Source: Acanthococcus lagerstroemiae (taxonomy: Eukaryota; Arthropoda; Insecta; Hemiptera; Eriococcidae). Taken from it: a DNA stretch of 64,000 nucleotides. Position 1 is the stretch's first letter, and each line of letters starts with the position of its first letter. The position numbers and the translations under genes were made by a program. The notes under the pieces are model-generated. The model saw only the letters and a list, made by a program, of their open reading frames with translations. It was not told the origin of the DNA and did no database searches. Location: positions 50,986,122 through 51,050,121 of the forward strand of contig CM063108.1 of assembly GCA_031841125.1 (NCBI GenBank), written 5' to 3'. Of this stretch, positions 10,423-21,623 are shown one piece after another.

Positions 10423-10957
10423 ATTTTACTTTACAATGATTGGCAACTAGCCGGTTACCGAAATAATCAATGAATTAATGAAAATTATTACTCTAAAATA
10501 CCCAACTTCGTTTTCTCTTAATTTAAGTATCACACAGGTTTGATGAGTAGGATGCATGCCTCTCGTTATCAAAAGCTGAAGCTTGAAAAATGCTCTAAAA
10601 TAATACTCTTGTTTTTCTTATGAGAGGCAGAGGGAGAGGGATAATAAATTAATTATAATTGAAGAAAAGAAAAATACGTTAAAAGCCCTAAAAATCACTT
10701 TTCAGAGGAAAATATGACAAAAAATGGGAGGCTGCCAGCCCCAGACCTCTGCTAACTTTGCTGGGCGGTTGCATATATGTTCCCTGTAAATATTTGACCC
10801 TCAGACAGCGCCTAGTCCATAATAGTAACCAGTCCGAAAAGGGATTCAAATACATCAATGTGAATTTTACGAACCCGGACCTACACCAGGAACTCGGTCC
10901 GTACAGTCTTGCCAGTCGACAAGAAAAAAGGTAGTAGACTTTCGTTATTCAACTCGT
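10423..10957. other. Unrecognised DNA between two RTE copies
   Basis: It probably includes the 5' UTR of the antisense RTE element near 10423. The rest shows no gene or known repeat. Its right end is the target site of the next insertion. Confidence 0.45.
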
Positions 10958-10972
10958 TTTCCTCGACATTTT
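10958..10972 (+). repeat. Target-site duplication, left copy
   Basis: TTTCCTCGACATTTT, identical to 12414-12428 and immediately flanking the RTE insertion. Confidence 0.85.
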
Positions 10973-12413
10973 ATTACACAAGAAAGGTGATAAAAATCAA
11001 ATAAACAACTATCGGCCAATTAGCCTTTCCTCTAACATTAGTAAAGCATTCATGAAAATAATAAAAAATCGAATCTATTCACAGCTGGATAGCGCTCAGC
11101 CAGTCGAACAAGCTGGCTTTCGCAAAGGATATGCAACATCTGACCATATTCACACAATAAACCAAATTATTGAAAAAGCAAACTCGTACCAATTGGAAAT
11201 TAACCTAATTTTCGTAGACTTTTGCAAAGCTTTTGACACGGTAGATCGAAATTATTTATGGGAGGCGCTGGATGAACAAGGGGCGAATAAAAATATTATA
11301 AAAATTCTGGAAAAATTTTACATGGGCTCGAAAGCATGTGTGAATATGGACAGAGCAGGGCCATCATTTGAAATAGAACGAGGCGTGAAACAAGGTGACC
11401 CCCTGTCCCCAAATTTATTCAATGCACTTTTGGAACACATATTTAGAAAATTAAACTGGGAGGAAAAAGGGGTCAAAATTAATGGACAAAAACTAAACCA
11501 CTTAAGATTCGCGGACGATATTGTATTAATAAGTGGGGACAGGGGAGAACTACAAGGAATGCTCGATGGGCTGATAATAGAAAGCAAGAAGGCAGGCTTA
11601 GAGATAAATATTTCAAAAACAAAGGTAATGAGCAACACCAAGGAGGTTAAAATTGTAGCTGAGAGTGTAATCTTGGAGCAGGTCACAGAATATACCTATC
11701 TGGGACAAATTATCTCATTCCATGATAAAATGGGTAAAGAGATCGAAAAGAGAATTAGCCAAGCTTGGAAAGGGTACTGGTCGCTGAGAATAATTTTCAA
11801 AAGTAATATGAACATCTATTCAAAAACAAGAATGCTAGAAGCATGTATCATGCCTATTATGTCGCATGGGGCACAAACATGGTCTCTCACTGCAGCTCAA
11901 ACGAAACGCTTAGTAACTACTCAAAGAAGCATGGAAAGAAGTATGTTAGGGATCAAAAAATCGGATAAAATTAGGAACAATATAATTCGTGGAAAAACAA
12001 AATGTAAAGGAATAATTAGGACAATCAAATTACTCAAAATGAAATACGCAGGACATCTAGCAAGGATGGACGAAAAAAGATGGTGTAGAAGGGTCACGTT
12101 TTGGGTCCCATACGACAATACAAGGAGATGGGGTAGACCTAATACCAGCTGGGTAGGGGAAATAATAGGAAGGGTGGGTTTACCTTGGCAAGGAGTGGCA
12201 CAAAATCGAAACATGTGGCGCAAAATGGGGGAGGCCTATGCCCGCGATATGGGGGCTCGGTATGGGGCATAAATCAACAAAGGAAGATTTTAGTTACTTT
12301 TAAATTTACTATACAATATCGCTTCTTTTGTTTTCTTTTGATAAAGTACCATTTATTTGTAATTATGTACCTCATACCGTATAATAAAGGCTATTGATTG
12401 ATTGATTGATTGA
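10973..12413 (+). mobile_element. 5'-truncated RTE-type retrotransposon insertion with perfect target-site duplication
   Basis: The insertion begins inside the RT domain, carries the rest of the ORF and a 125-bp 3' UTR, and ends in a TTGA/TGAT short tandem tail at about 12393-12413, the typical terminus of RTE elements. It is bounded by identical 15-bp copies of TTTCCTCGACATTTT. The exact duplication and the undamaged reading frame both indicate a recent insertion by target-primed reverse transcription that stopped early. Confidence 0.88.
10974..12272 (+). CDS. RTE-type reverse transcriptase, C-terminal about 432 residues (5'-truncated)
   Basis: The frame is open from the truncation point: LLHKKGDKNQINNYRPIS precedes the first internal ATG at 11052. 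Counting from that Met, the RT motifs are QAGFRKGYATSDH (20-32), motif A FVDFCKAFDTVDR with catalytic Asp near 56, motif B GVKQGDPLSPNLFNALLE (111-128), motif C LRFADDIVLI with FADD at 153-156, motif D INISKTKVMS and motif E YLGQIIS. The C-terminal region shows AGHLARM, GRPNTSWVGEI and GEAYARDMG. There are no internal stops. The endonuclease and N-terminal RT are missing through truncation, so the copy cannot move on its own. It belongs to the same group as 2-682 but is a distinct subfamily. Confidence 0.88.
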   Translation, partial: LHKKGDKNQINNYRPISLSSNISKAFMKIIKNRIYSQLDSAQPVEQAGFRKGYATSDHIHTINQIIEKANSYQLEINLIFVDFCKAFDTVDRNYLWEALDEQGANKNIIKILEKFYMGSKACVNMDRAGPSFEIERGVKQGDPLSPNLFNALLEHIFRKLNWEEKGVKINGQKLNHLRFADDIVLISGDRGELQGMLDGLIIESKKAGLEINISKTKVMSNTKEVKIVAESVILEQVTEYTYLGQIISFHDKMGKEIEKRISQAWKGYWSLRIIFKSNMNIYSKTRMLEACIMPIMSHGAQTWSLTAAQTKRLVTTQRSMERSMLGIKKSDKIRNNIIRGKTKCKGIIRTIKLLKMKYAGHLARMDEKRWCRRVTFWVPYDNTRRWGRPNTSWVGEIIGRVGLPWQGVAQNRNMWRKMGEAYARDMGARYGA

Positions 12414-12428
12414 TTTCCTCGACATTTT
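12414..12428 (+). repeat. Target-site duplication, right copy
   Basis: TTTCCTCGACATTTT, identical to 10958-10972. Confidence 0.85.
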
Positions 12429-13444
12429 TTCAGTAATCCAAACAGGAATTTTGTATTTTTTGAACTCCAACTCGTCCCTTCTTCCACTGGAACAATCATC
12501 TCCACTACGTTGCTGTACCTGAGATGCCGGAATAAGGACGTAAGCTCACATCGATACATTTAAATATCTCGTGGATTTCACGCAGAAGGTCAACGTGGGA
12601 TCTATATGTAAGTGACTGTGCACAGAAGTACGCCCTCTACGCGGAAACCCCGAAGCAGTTGGAAATCACTTTTTACAAATAATACACGTTGGATGTCGAT
12701 GCTTTCACGCATCCAAAATATACGACTGGCCTCTCCAGCGATGTCCACATTTCGTCGACATCGCAATATGACCGTGATCGGTGTACAGTGTGCACTCTTT
12801 ACTCGTCGTCGTTTCTGGAAAATCCCGATTCGATTTCGATCGCGTCGTAAAACGGATTTCGATTATGAAGTGAACGCCGCAGCCGCCGCCGTCGTCCGAG
12901 AATACGAGCAGCTTGCATAACGACGCTCGCGTGCGCGCCTTGTACGTGTAAAGACAATAGGATTAATGCTGCACTTTTTCCATCTCGCTCTCTCTCTCTC
13001 TCTCTCTTCTTATTCATTCGAGGTCGACAAAAACGATCGCAAAATCGAATATACATTCGCAGGGTTGATGATGTGTGTATTGATGCTCCAAATAAAGCGT
13101 TACAATCGAGTTGTAAAAACGTTATTTTACTACTGAGTTACGAGAATGCGTCCCGACAAGCATGGCGAGCACTCGTACAGTACCTACTGACTGACTGACG
13201 CCGAATTCCATAAAAATCGTGCATTTTGTCTTAAAAACATGATATCTGTTATATTGGCGCCGAAAGGCGTAGGGACTATTTTCAAGATTGGAGCCTACTC
13301 GTCTGACCATCCAACATTTACGATCGTAAGAAAAAAGATAGTTAAAATCGGCCGATAATGTCAGGGAACTTTCAGACATACTCAACAGAGAAGCAACCAT
13401 CAGCAGCACACACGGCTTAGAAATAAATACCCAACAGATAAAAT
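12429..13444. other. Unrecognised DNA with a TC microsatellite
   Basis: A TCTC run lies at about 12983-13010. From about 12700 to 12960 the sequence is CpG-rich (GCCGCAGCCGCCGCC near 12880). I could not assign any of the short frames. No other feature was recognised. Confidence 0.45.
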
Positions 13445-13800
13445 GGATTGCTGTACACAGACCAGCAAAAAAGAAAAAAAGCCGTAACAAAAATGAAATT
13501 GTACGTGAACAACAAAATCAATCGGTGTGCCCCCAAATTCAACTACCTTTGCACAAGGTTTCACGAAGAAACAGACCAGTCAACGGAGATTCGAACTAGA
13601 ATAGAAACAGCTAGGAAGGTATTCCTGAATACAAAAACTTGACGACGCGGCAGGATCTGAATTTCCAATTACGGGCGCGTCTTGTACAGTGTTATGTTTG
13701 GACAACGTTGCTGTATCGGATGGAACGCTGGGTGCTCATACAGGCCAAGCAAAGCAAAATACACAGGCTGTCCCGTGGTAGCTGAGACTGCGCGTCGCGC
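13445..13800 (+). pseudogene. Non-LTR reverse transcriptase C-terminal fragment, frameshifted
   Basis: One frame reads FNYLCTRFHEETDQSTEIRT then RIETARKVF, and a second reads CYVWTTLLYRMERWVL. Together they match the widespread YLGS...EIK-RI--A--AF...LKCYVWSVLLYGCETWTL block of insect endonuclease/RT elements. At least one frameshift separates the two parts. Homology fades near 13800, where an antisense R1-clade element begins. This is a dead relic. Confidence 0.65.
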
Positions 13801-13849
13801 AGGAATACAACTCCACCTAATCCATTAACGATCAAAGTAGGGTTCATAC

Positions 13850-15400
13850 ATAACTCATTAACTATATCGACAGTCAAAATCGAGTGCATCATTACAGCCC
13901 TTTTAATCTCTCTCCAGCCTTTCGGTTTCTTCTTCGTATAGAACTGTTCGGTTGCTGAAGTATGACCGGATACATCTCGCCAGGCATCCTGGAGATCCTG
14001 CATCCTGTAGTGCCCTCATTATTGCATTCCATCTGACATTGTCGAATGCGCCTCTGATGTCGAGGGACATTACAGAAGTTGCATCGTGTTTTATTCTGCT
14101 CATCACGATCGTCCCCACGGCAGCACGGATGGCTTTCTCCGTGTTCGTTTCTTTCCTGAAGCCATGCTGCCTTGCATCCAGGAATTGTTCCGCCTACAAG
14201 ACTGACTGGAGGTGCTGGTTCATTACTCTCTCCAGCACCTTTCCCATGGTGCACAGCAGGGTGATGGGTCTGTATCCGTCAGCAGTGCTACTGTCCTTGC
14301 TTGGCTTTGGGATGAAGACTACTTTCCCGGTTCTCCATCTCTTTGGGAAGCAGCCGAAGGCCAGACAGGCAGTGAACAGTCTCGGCAGCACTGTTGGGTG
14401 CTCCCGGTATAGTGACTTTAGTGTCTTATAATTCATTCCGTCATCTCCGGGAGCCTTTCGGTTGTTTCATGTATCTTCCTAGTTCTGCCAGTATTAGTTG
14501 CCGAAGGAGGGGGAGGTGCAGTCCTCCTGCATTCGCCTAGTGATCTCTCGCAGCATCAACTTCATCCTCTGAAGTTGAGGGGTCCACCACTGCATCTACT
14601 TGCTAAGAGTCTCCTGCCGGCTAGAACTGACCGCAGCCACCTGCAATCTACCGGTCAAGTCATCCACGTACTGGTCGATTTCTTCTGTCCTTTTTATTCG
14701 GCTGACCAGCTCGATGTCCATCTGTTGTATTTCCTCCTTCAATCTCTTTGGACAGGTGACAGAGACCGGATAGTTTCGCGTTCCTCTCCCTCCATTGCTC
14801 CGCTTGATAATGACCTGTATCAGCAGGTGGTCCGTAAGAGAGTTCTCCTCAAGCAGGACTTTCACTTCTGGAGCGACTTCTCGGCTGCAGATGTAGTCGT
14901 TTACTCCAGTGGTGTCTCCCGTTATACCTGGGGGATTGCGCAGGCTTAGGCCAAAGGTACCGAGGAAGTCTTCGAATACCACTCCCCCGTTCGTTCGTGT
15001 TGTAGCCCTGTAGCAGTGCCGTCCGACAGTTAAAGTCTCCTAGTACCACCACAGGGCCCTCGATAGAATTCACTAGCTCTGTTGTGTTTTCTATTGTTCC
15101 TTCTATGTTCTCGTTCGGGGAGAAGTAAATGGCAACTATTGTTGTCCCCGTAATTCTTACGGCTACCACATCTGAAAAAATGTTGGTTAGGGGGTGTGGT
15201 GAACATCCGCCAGGACAAGAATGGCTGTCCTCCCACTGACTGTCGGGTTCCAGCCAGTAGAATTGATATTTTCTCTCGTTACCAGTGGTTCTGTCAACAC
15301 TGTATGGCATTGTAGTTCCCTGCCATGGCAACCTGTTGTACATGGTCCATTGCTGCCCTTGCATAGTATAGAGTGTCCTAATGGTGCTGGCCATCATTCG
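13850..15400 (-). pseudogene. R1-clade ORF2 (endonuclease + RT), frameshifted and 3'-truncated
   Basis: On the minus strand the endonuclease is seen as VVVLGDFNCRTAL, with NDYICS and LTDHLLIQVI in neighbouring frames. The RT entry follows (FIPKPSKDSSTADGYRPITL, then GKVLERVMNQHL) and then motif A (MSLDIRGAFDNVRWNAIM) and RSYFSNRTVLYEE. The expected motif B and the YADD box are not found; similarity is lost near 13850, so the palm and everything downstream are gone. At least three frame changes separate the pieces. The order and wording of motifs fit the R1 clade. Dead element, clearly a different family from the one at 45-49 kb. Confidence 0.75.
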
Positions 15401-15527
15401 TCCACTGCTATCTCTTCAACAGTGTCTGCTGGGAGTGTGGCCGCAGTCGCTGTTGTTGTTTCTTCTTGCATCTCCTCCGATCCGCTGCTTTTGCTCGGCA
15501 GCGTTGGGCGAATTCTGCCTTCAAGAT

Positions 15528-16890
15528 CTACAGTGAGGTGCAGGTGCTGTGGTTGGTACTCCGGTGGCGGTACCTTGGGAGCCCACCCTGCTTCGCCCTC
15601 TTATTATACTCACTGCAGTCCACGTATGTTCCCTGCGGTGTGGGTATTTCTTTCTTCAGTTGGCAGTGCTTCTCCTTGTGACCAAGCTGGTGACATCGCC
15701 TGCATCTCATAACTGATGGGCTGGTATCCAGGGGCCCAGTGGTCCATCCCAGTCATAGTCTTTTCTTTCCGCTAGTCACAATTTCTTCATACAGCTGGGG
15801 TCAGGCTTCAGTTACCGCCAGTTTGGCCTCGTCGCTATTCTTGTACGACACCAGACTTACTAATGTACTTACCTCTTCTACTCCACTTCACTTTATTTTC
15901 CCTCATTTTCTAAAAATAACCGTGAAAATAGGGAAAAGAAGCTGGAAGCTAGACTTAGGTATCGGATTTCTCCCTTAAATTCTCCGGTCATGCAGTACGT
16001 GACCACGGCTGATGTCATATCGCAGAGGACTCCGTGCAGTCTTATCTGGATGTTCCTAGTGACTTCTTCTTTCACTCGGATTGTGTTCTTTTTCATCACC
16101 GCTTCCCTCACCCTCTGAGCCTGTTCTTTGCTTTCGCATGTTACCAGGACTGCTCCTGATGGGAAGGTGACCGTTCTCTTTATGCCCAGTTCCCTGACCG
16201 GCACTGACTGTAGTTCCTTGAGGGGGGGGGGGGTGAAAGTTGTTTTTGGTTGTGCCTTGACATCTGCCGTTGTTTGTCTGCCCTTCTTGTTCTTCGGAAC
16301 GGTCTTCCACTCCCCTCCTAGAGTGGGTTTCCGTGGTTGTTATTGTTGTTTCCGTTGCTGCGGCAGCCTTTGTTGTTGGCTCTGCTGCTGCTGCAGCTGC
16401 TGTTGTCTCCTGTTGCCTCCCCCACTTGGATTCTCAGATGTTCCAGGTGGTGGGGGCTCGGAAGACATGCTTCTACGAGCATCCTCGGCCATGGTTGGTT
16501 TCCTGGTTTGGACTATTGGTTTCAGTTCCTCCCTGATTATACGTCTCGGCATTTCCGACATGATGCCTGGATTCCTCCAGTCCAATTGCTGTTGCTGCCA
16601 CTGCCGCTGCTGCTACTTTTGCTGTTGGGATGGTATCACGGCTGGCTAGCCTCTCTTTCCGGAGCTTCTCTACTTCAGTGGTGAGTCTTTGTATTTGCTG
16701 GCGCATCTCATAATACATCCGCGCCAGTTTGCTTTTTTCGGCAGCCAGTTTTTCTTTCTGCCTCCGCTCCTCCTCCAGCTGTTTTCGGAGTTCCTCTGCG
16801 CTGTCTGTCCGAGCAGGTTTCTGGAGCTCCTCTTTTGAGCCGCTTTATTTCCTTAATGAACTCAAAGACTTTGGAAACCCAGTATTTCAT
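15528..16890 (-). pseudogene. R1-clade ORF1 (gag-like), frameshifted
   Basis: Fragments in several frames add up to a gag-like ORF1 upstream of the 13850-15400 ORF2. In order they are: a charged, probably coiled-coil N-terminus (RQQIQRLTTEVEKLRKERLA), an Ala and Gln-rich low-complexity part (QQQ runs around 16340-16420), a segment resembling the RNA-recognition-like domain of R1 gag proteins (SGAVLVTCESKEQAQRVREA), and a CCHC zinc knuckle (CRRCHQLGHKEKHC, near 15700). Such proteins bind the element RNA. Frame changes between the parts make it non-functional. The poly-G run near 16220-16231 sits at one of the frame changes. Confidence 0.7.
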
Positions 16891-16904
16891 ATGTGTATTT
16901 ATTG

Positions 16905-17003
16905 TCTCCGGTCACTGACGCGATACTCGAAAGGGTAGTTTCCGGGGCAGGGGGTGCGGTGTCATAGGAGTCACTTTGGCATGCGTGCATCGCCATCCAC
17001 ACC
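16905..17003 (+). mobile_element. 3' UTR fragment of the 45-49 kb R1-clade family
   Basis: Matches the 3' UTR end of the element at 44988-49190: CTCCGGTCACTGACGCGAT, then CGAAAGGGTAGTT, GGGGGTGCGGTGTCATAGG and CACTTTGGCATGCGTGCAT. It lies in plus orientation, head-on to the antisense R1 element on its left, and is severely 5'-truncated. Confidence 0.75.
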
Positions 17004-17029
17004 ATGTGTATTTACTTAAAAATGCCGGC

Positions 17030-17340
17030 CTCTTCCCCTCCGCCCAGTACCACAAGTTCCTACTCGGAGTTAAACTGATACCATAAATTAATCCTGCGTC
17101 TTTGAAAACCTAATATTGAATGAGCATATTGTATTTCTCAAATATGTTGTCCTGACCCCTCCCCCGATGCCACAATTTTCAATTTAGGGTCAAACTGACA
17201 TCAAAAATGAATTCGGCGACCTTGAAAACCTACTACTTAATATGCATATTGTATTCTTCAAAAATTTTGTCCGCCCCCCCCCACAATTTTAAATTTACGG
17301 TCAAATTGATACCAGAAAACAAATTCAGTGACAGTTAAGC
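17030..17340 (+). repeat. Tandem repeat, period about 114-122 bp, nearly three units
   Basis: Each unit carries TTAAACTGATACCA-like, CGACCTTGAAAACCTA and GCATATTGTATT motifs followed by a C-rich run. Units start near 17052, 17174 and 17288. No coding potential. Confidence 0.65.
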
Positions 17341-18560
17341 CCCAGAGTTGGCATATGAATTTCATTAATTGTTCTTGTGAAAGCTCACACAGTTCGGCTA
17401 TGATGATGCTTCCTAACGCCAAAACAACGCAGAAAACAAACTTACACTATGTGGTGTCTAAGGGATGGAGTTAGTGAGGATGAAGAAATTTCCAAGAACG
17501 GATAAGTAGGGATGTAGAGGAACGGGCTGGGGGTAATCATGACCCTTCCTATACGTAAAACTCGGGGCGCAGAAAAAATATCGAAAATTCGACTTTTCCT
17601 TCCACAAGGTATGTTAATGAATGACAGTATACAAGATTATTTTGAACCCCCTTCCCGGGATTTTTTGGGGCAGATACGATAAAATTGCAAGAGGACTTTT
17701 TTGTGGGGAATCTGAAGAGCTTCAACTTTTACGTTTCGGACACTACTGGGCTAGTTATAATCTGAACTCCGATTTTGACTCCCCCTTTTTCCACAATTCT
17801 GGACCGAGGGGGGTCTGACGGGTGGGCTCCAATCTGAAAATTAATCCTCATGTCTCTCAGCATCAACGTGCCAAGTTTCATAATTTTATGACAAAATGCA
17901 TGAATTTTCTCCAGTCAGCCGTACTAGTAGTTGTAGTCGTCATTGGAGACTTGAACGCTGGTATAGAAAAAGTCGAATGCACGTCACGGAATGCTAAGCG
18001 GACGGCAGGAAGAAAACAGCGGGAGTACTGGAGCGAGGCTTGAAATAAAATGTCGGGGTATCTAATCGGCTGCAAAATTTCAGGCACGGGAGGAAACTCG
18101 GCTTTATCTCCCTGTAGGTGCAACAAAACTAGTAATGGTCGGAAGGGGGGTGGTGGTGAATGATCGAAAACAATTTTTAGAAGTATGAGAAAAAATCTGA
18201 ATTACCAAAAGTGAATTCGAACATTTCGAAGCACAAGGAACCCATTTTTGAAGTTATTTACCTCCTAGCCCCCTCCCCCAAACTCCATAGGGGTCTGAAA
18301 TCTAAAAACGCATTTTCCAAGACATTTTAATCGCCGTTACCTTTTTTTAGGTCGCTGAATCTATTTTTGAGCTTATTTGCTTGCTAACCCTTACCCTCTC
18401 AGCGCCACAGGGAGCTAAAATGCGTGAATTCTCTAATTTTAACACAAAATGAGGAAATTAAATTGAAACAGGGGTTTCTCGGGCCTATAAATCCATTTTT
18501 CCGGCGGAGTTGAAAAGTCCAAATCCAAATTTCGACCAGAATAACGAAATTCAAGCTAAA
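17341..18560. repeat. Degenerate satellite-like monomers
   Basis: Loose repetition of phrases such as GGTCGCTGAATC-ATTTTTGAG, CTAACCC and GGGAGCTAAAATG, with C-rich CCCCCTCCC stretches. A related piece occurs near 31765-31850. The order is too eroded to define a period. I could not support any gene. Confidence 0.35.
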
Positions 18561-21138
18561 ATTGAGGTATGCCTTGACGAAAGGCTTCCTCGGCTCCTAC
18601 ATCACGCAAAATAGCAGCCTAAAGAACTAAAATTCGATTGGCACGTAGAAAATTAAAATTTCGCAACAATAATGACCTGCACAAGTATATATATTATATA
18701 ACCTTTAACATATGGTGCGGTATAACAGTACAGTAGGACATTTAAGTTGGAAAACCAAATTTTCTATAGTGAGCTGTAATGTTGCGCTGCACAGTTATAA
18801 GAAAATTAGTGCCTAGGAATATGATACTCATCCAGGATATTATTGTTAGGAAATTTCAATTTCTTACCTGCTAGTCAAAGTTTCGATTCAGGATTTTCTT
18901 TTCCCAGTATGAGGAGGCCGAGGGAAAAACTAACCATCAGAATGAATTTTCCAACTCAGAATCCCCTTTCAAGATGAAATGTTGGATTTTCTTGTTCGTT
19001 GATTTCAAAGAGTATGTCACACTAGGTACCATCCTCCGAGCAGGAGTAGAATGAAGCTTCAAGAAAACAATGCTACCGCCGTTGGATGCAGCAGTAGCAG
19101 GAAGTGCCGAAAAAAGAAGACACTAGCCGTCGTCGTCAAGGAGGATGAAAGACGCTTCTCCAAAGCGTGCCCTCATGTCTGCGACGTGATATAGCAAAAA
19201 GTAAATTCTGGGGTCTGGGGTACGGTGTCCCACCGCTCAATTTGGTTTGCGGGCATCGAAACGAGAAAAATAGGAAAGGAAATATCAAAATAAAGCTGAA
19301 AAACCGAGAAGATTATTACATTGCTAGCTACTCACGACTATATTCGAGTAAATTCTCAGTTTCATAACCGTGATCATTATACACGTATCATCGAAAAATC
19401 GACACTCACCTGGAACAAATAGAAAAACAAAACGGTAGGTTAGAGCATTGAAAGTGCACTTCGGATATTTAATTTTGGAAACATGAGGTTACAGCTCAGT
19501 AATTAACACGGGTCGATAAAACGGAGCAGTTCAACGCTTAAAAGTCGCTATTTTATGGGTTAGGTGGTATTGCTTCTAGTACGACGATATCATCATCATC
19601 ATCATCCATAGATGCAAGGCTTGTCCCCGCCAGTGCTTATCACTGATGTCCCTGGACGTATTATGGCCCAGCTTTAGTTCGCAAATTGGTACGAAACTTT
19701 ACACGGTTAATGACACCGATACTGATTAAGACCAGCTACCTTCAACAATGATCTTGATTTATGAACGCTGATAAAGTGCACACGTAATTATAACTTGTCG
19801 CAAGTGAATTCGGTTTCTTGAAACACCATCCCACTGTTTGGCAAACACCGATAAGCCCTCCTTGCTATACCTCCTTTACCCAATACGAAAAATACGACGA
19901 TTCACGCGTGTGCCAGACTTTTCCATTCATCCAATTTTCCACAGCCTAGGCACAAACACACGTTGAACACGAACGTATCCGCATACAGTCTCCAATTTCC
20001 CAAAACCAGTTATGATGAATTACTCCAAGTAGTTTCCATAAAAAACAAATGCGGTGCATAGGTATTCCACAACTGTCCAACGCTTCGATCGATTTAAATA
20101 AAGGATTAATATTATGTAAGATGACAACATTATTCGAGCTGGCTTCTTTATTTCTTTTTATATTTACTTATTTTTATTTTTACTTTCACTGAGGGCACAG
20201 ACTACACAGCGATGCAAACCGTACGTACACGGCGGATAGGGAAGAGATAAGGTCGTGATCTGGAATCCGGCCAGGTAGCACGTGCTACGTCAAAACACTG
20301 TGCATTAAACGTTTATGCGTAAGTACATATAAAATTGTACAGCATAAATACATGCAGGTCCTGTTGCAAAGAAAATGAAATGTACAATGTACACGCGGAC
20401 ACCGCGATTTACCCAATATTCGAGAGAGCAGATCCGCCGCATGCATTTGATACGAGTGGTGTGCGGCACGGCGCAGGTAGCCTTGAAGAACTCTCGCGGC
20501 GACCGACTAAACGTCCAAGAGACAACGGCAACGTTCAGACCTACTGACTCAATTCTCTACGGGAAGCGAGCCAGCAGTGCACCGAGCACTGCAGTGCAGT
20601 GTCCACGATCACGATTCAGCGTTATAGCTGCACCTTAACGAAGGACGTCGCAAGGGGGCAGAGGGTGCAGTCATATTCAGCCACAGGCCAAGCAAGTCTG
20701 TAGTGGTGAAAATATATGTTTCCCTTGTGGCTTTGAAATCTGATTTCTTCCCTAACCTTCACTGATTCCTCTTCCGATCTCCTTATACCGATGCTCCCTT
20801 CTCAGCGTCACTTCCACACCGAAGAACATCTCAAAACCACTGCTCAAAAAAATGTTTTCAGAAGTAAGAGCATTCGGGATAATCCTCCCCCGTGACCGTT
20901 CCAAATATAATGCATTCAACGGAATTCTAAAAACTGACGAAATCATTGCCAACGAGGGGCACTGGAGATCATTTTCTCCCACGACCGTCAAAAATATAAT
21001 TTTTTAAACAAATGATCTTAAAAATTGAAATCAATCGAGAATCCTGTAACCCCCGCCAATTCAAACGAACAAGGCGTTAAAATCGCAGGGTTACCAACAG
21101 ATCAGAAAGATTGGTATTGTGCGTGTGCACGTCATGGA
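18561..21138. other. Unrecognised intergenic DNA
   Basis: No gene found on either strand. A short ATC repeat with the phrase CATAGATGCAAGGCTTGTCC lies near 19590-19625 and may be the tail of an old retrotransposon. The part from about 20200 to 20650 is CpG-richer than its surroundings. Confidence 0.45.
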
Positions 21139-21196
21139 CAGCTTATTCGACGTCGTGGAACACGTGACAGCTTATTCGACGTCGTGGAACACGTGA
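21139..21196 (+). repeat. Exact 29-bp tandem duplication
   Basis: The 29-mer that starts CAGCTTATTCGACGTCGTGG occurs twice head to tail without a mismatch (21139-21167 and 21168-21196). The identity implies a recent duplication. Confidence 0.85.
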
Positions 21197-21341
21197 CTAG
21201 TAAGCGAACTGCGGTTGCACACTTTTTGGCACAGAGAAGGGAACGTCTACACACAACAAACCGTAGGGAAAGCAGCGGCAAACTACCCCGACTAACCCTG
21301 CCCTGAAAAGGCGCGTTAGAAACCGCCATTGCCGACGTCTG

Positions 21342-21623
21342 CAGGGTGTCCACTTTTTCCCGAGGATGAAATTCCCTGACTGTTTCAGATTTTTTCAGAT
21401 TTTTCCAGTCCTTTTCCAACTTTTTCGTACAAATTATTTAAAATAAAAAAAGTTCAATTGAGTCTGACAGAGAAAATTGTACAATACTTCCACATCATAA
21501 AGTTTTCTTCAAAATTACCAGACTTTTTCGATTTTCTTTCAAAATTCCCTGACTTTTCCAGGTCTTATAAAATTCCCTGACTTTTTCCTGACTTCAAGAA
21601 TTTCCAGAAAAACGGCCACCCTG
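21342..21623. mobile_element. MITE of the CAGGGTGGCC / TTCCCTGACTTTTCC type
   Basis: The ends are CAGGGTGTCCACTTTTT and, as reverse complement of the right end, CAGGGTGGCCGTTTTTC. The interior repeats ATTCCCTGACTTTTCCAG-like phrases four or five times, a pattern common in invertebrate MITEs. There is no coding capacity. The flanking 8-mers do not match, so no target duplication is claimed. Confidence 0.7.

Noticed and set aside
8516..12413. Single twin-primed RTE insertion
   Set aside because: The exact 15-bp target duplication flanks only 10973-12413; a twin-primed copy should have the duplication outside both halves.
12612..13056. Coding genes in the 12.6-13.1 kb frames
   Set aside because: Frames on both strands overlap a CpG-rich and microsatellite stretch, and no motif was recognised.
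17904..18043. Endonuclease fragment (VVIGDLNAG)
   Set aside because: Only one short motif fits; no other endonuclease motif is nearby, and the surrounding sequence is satellite-like.
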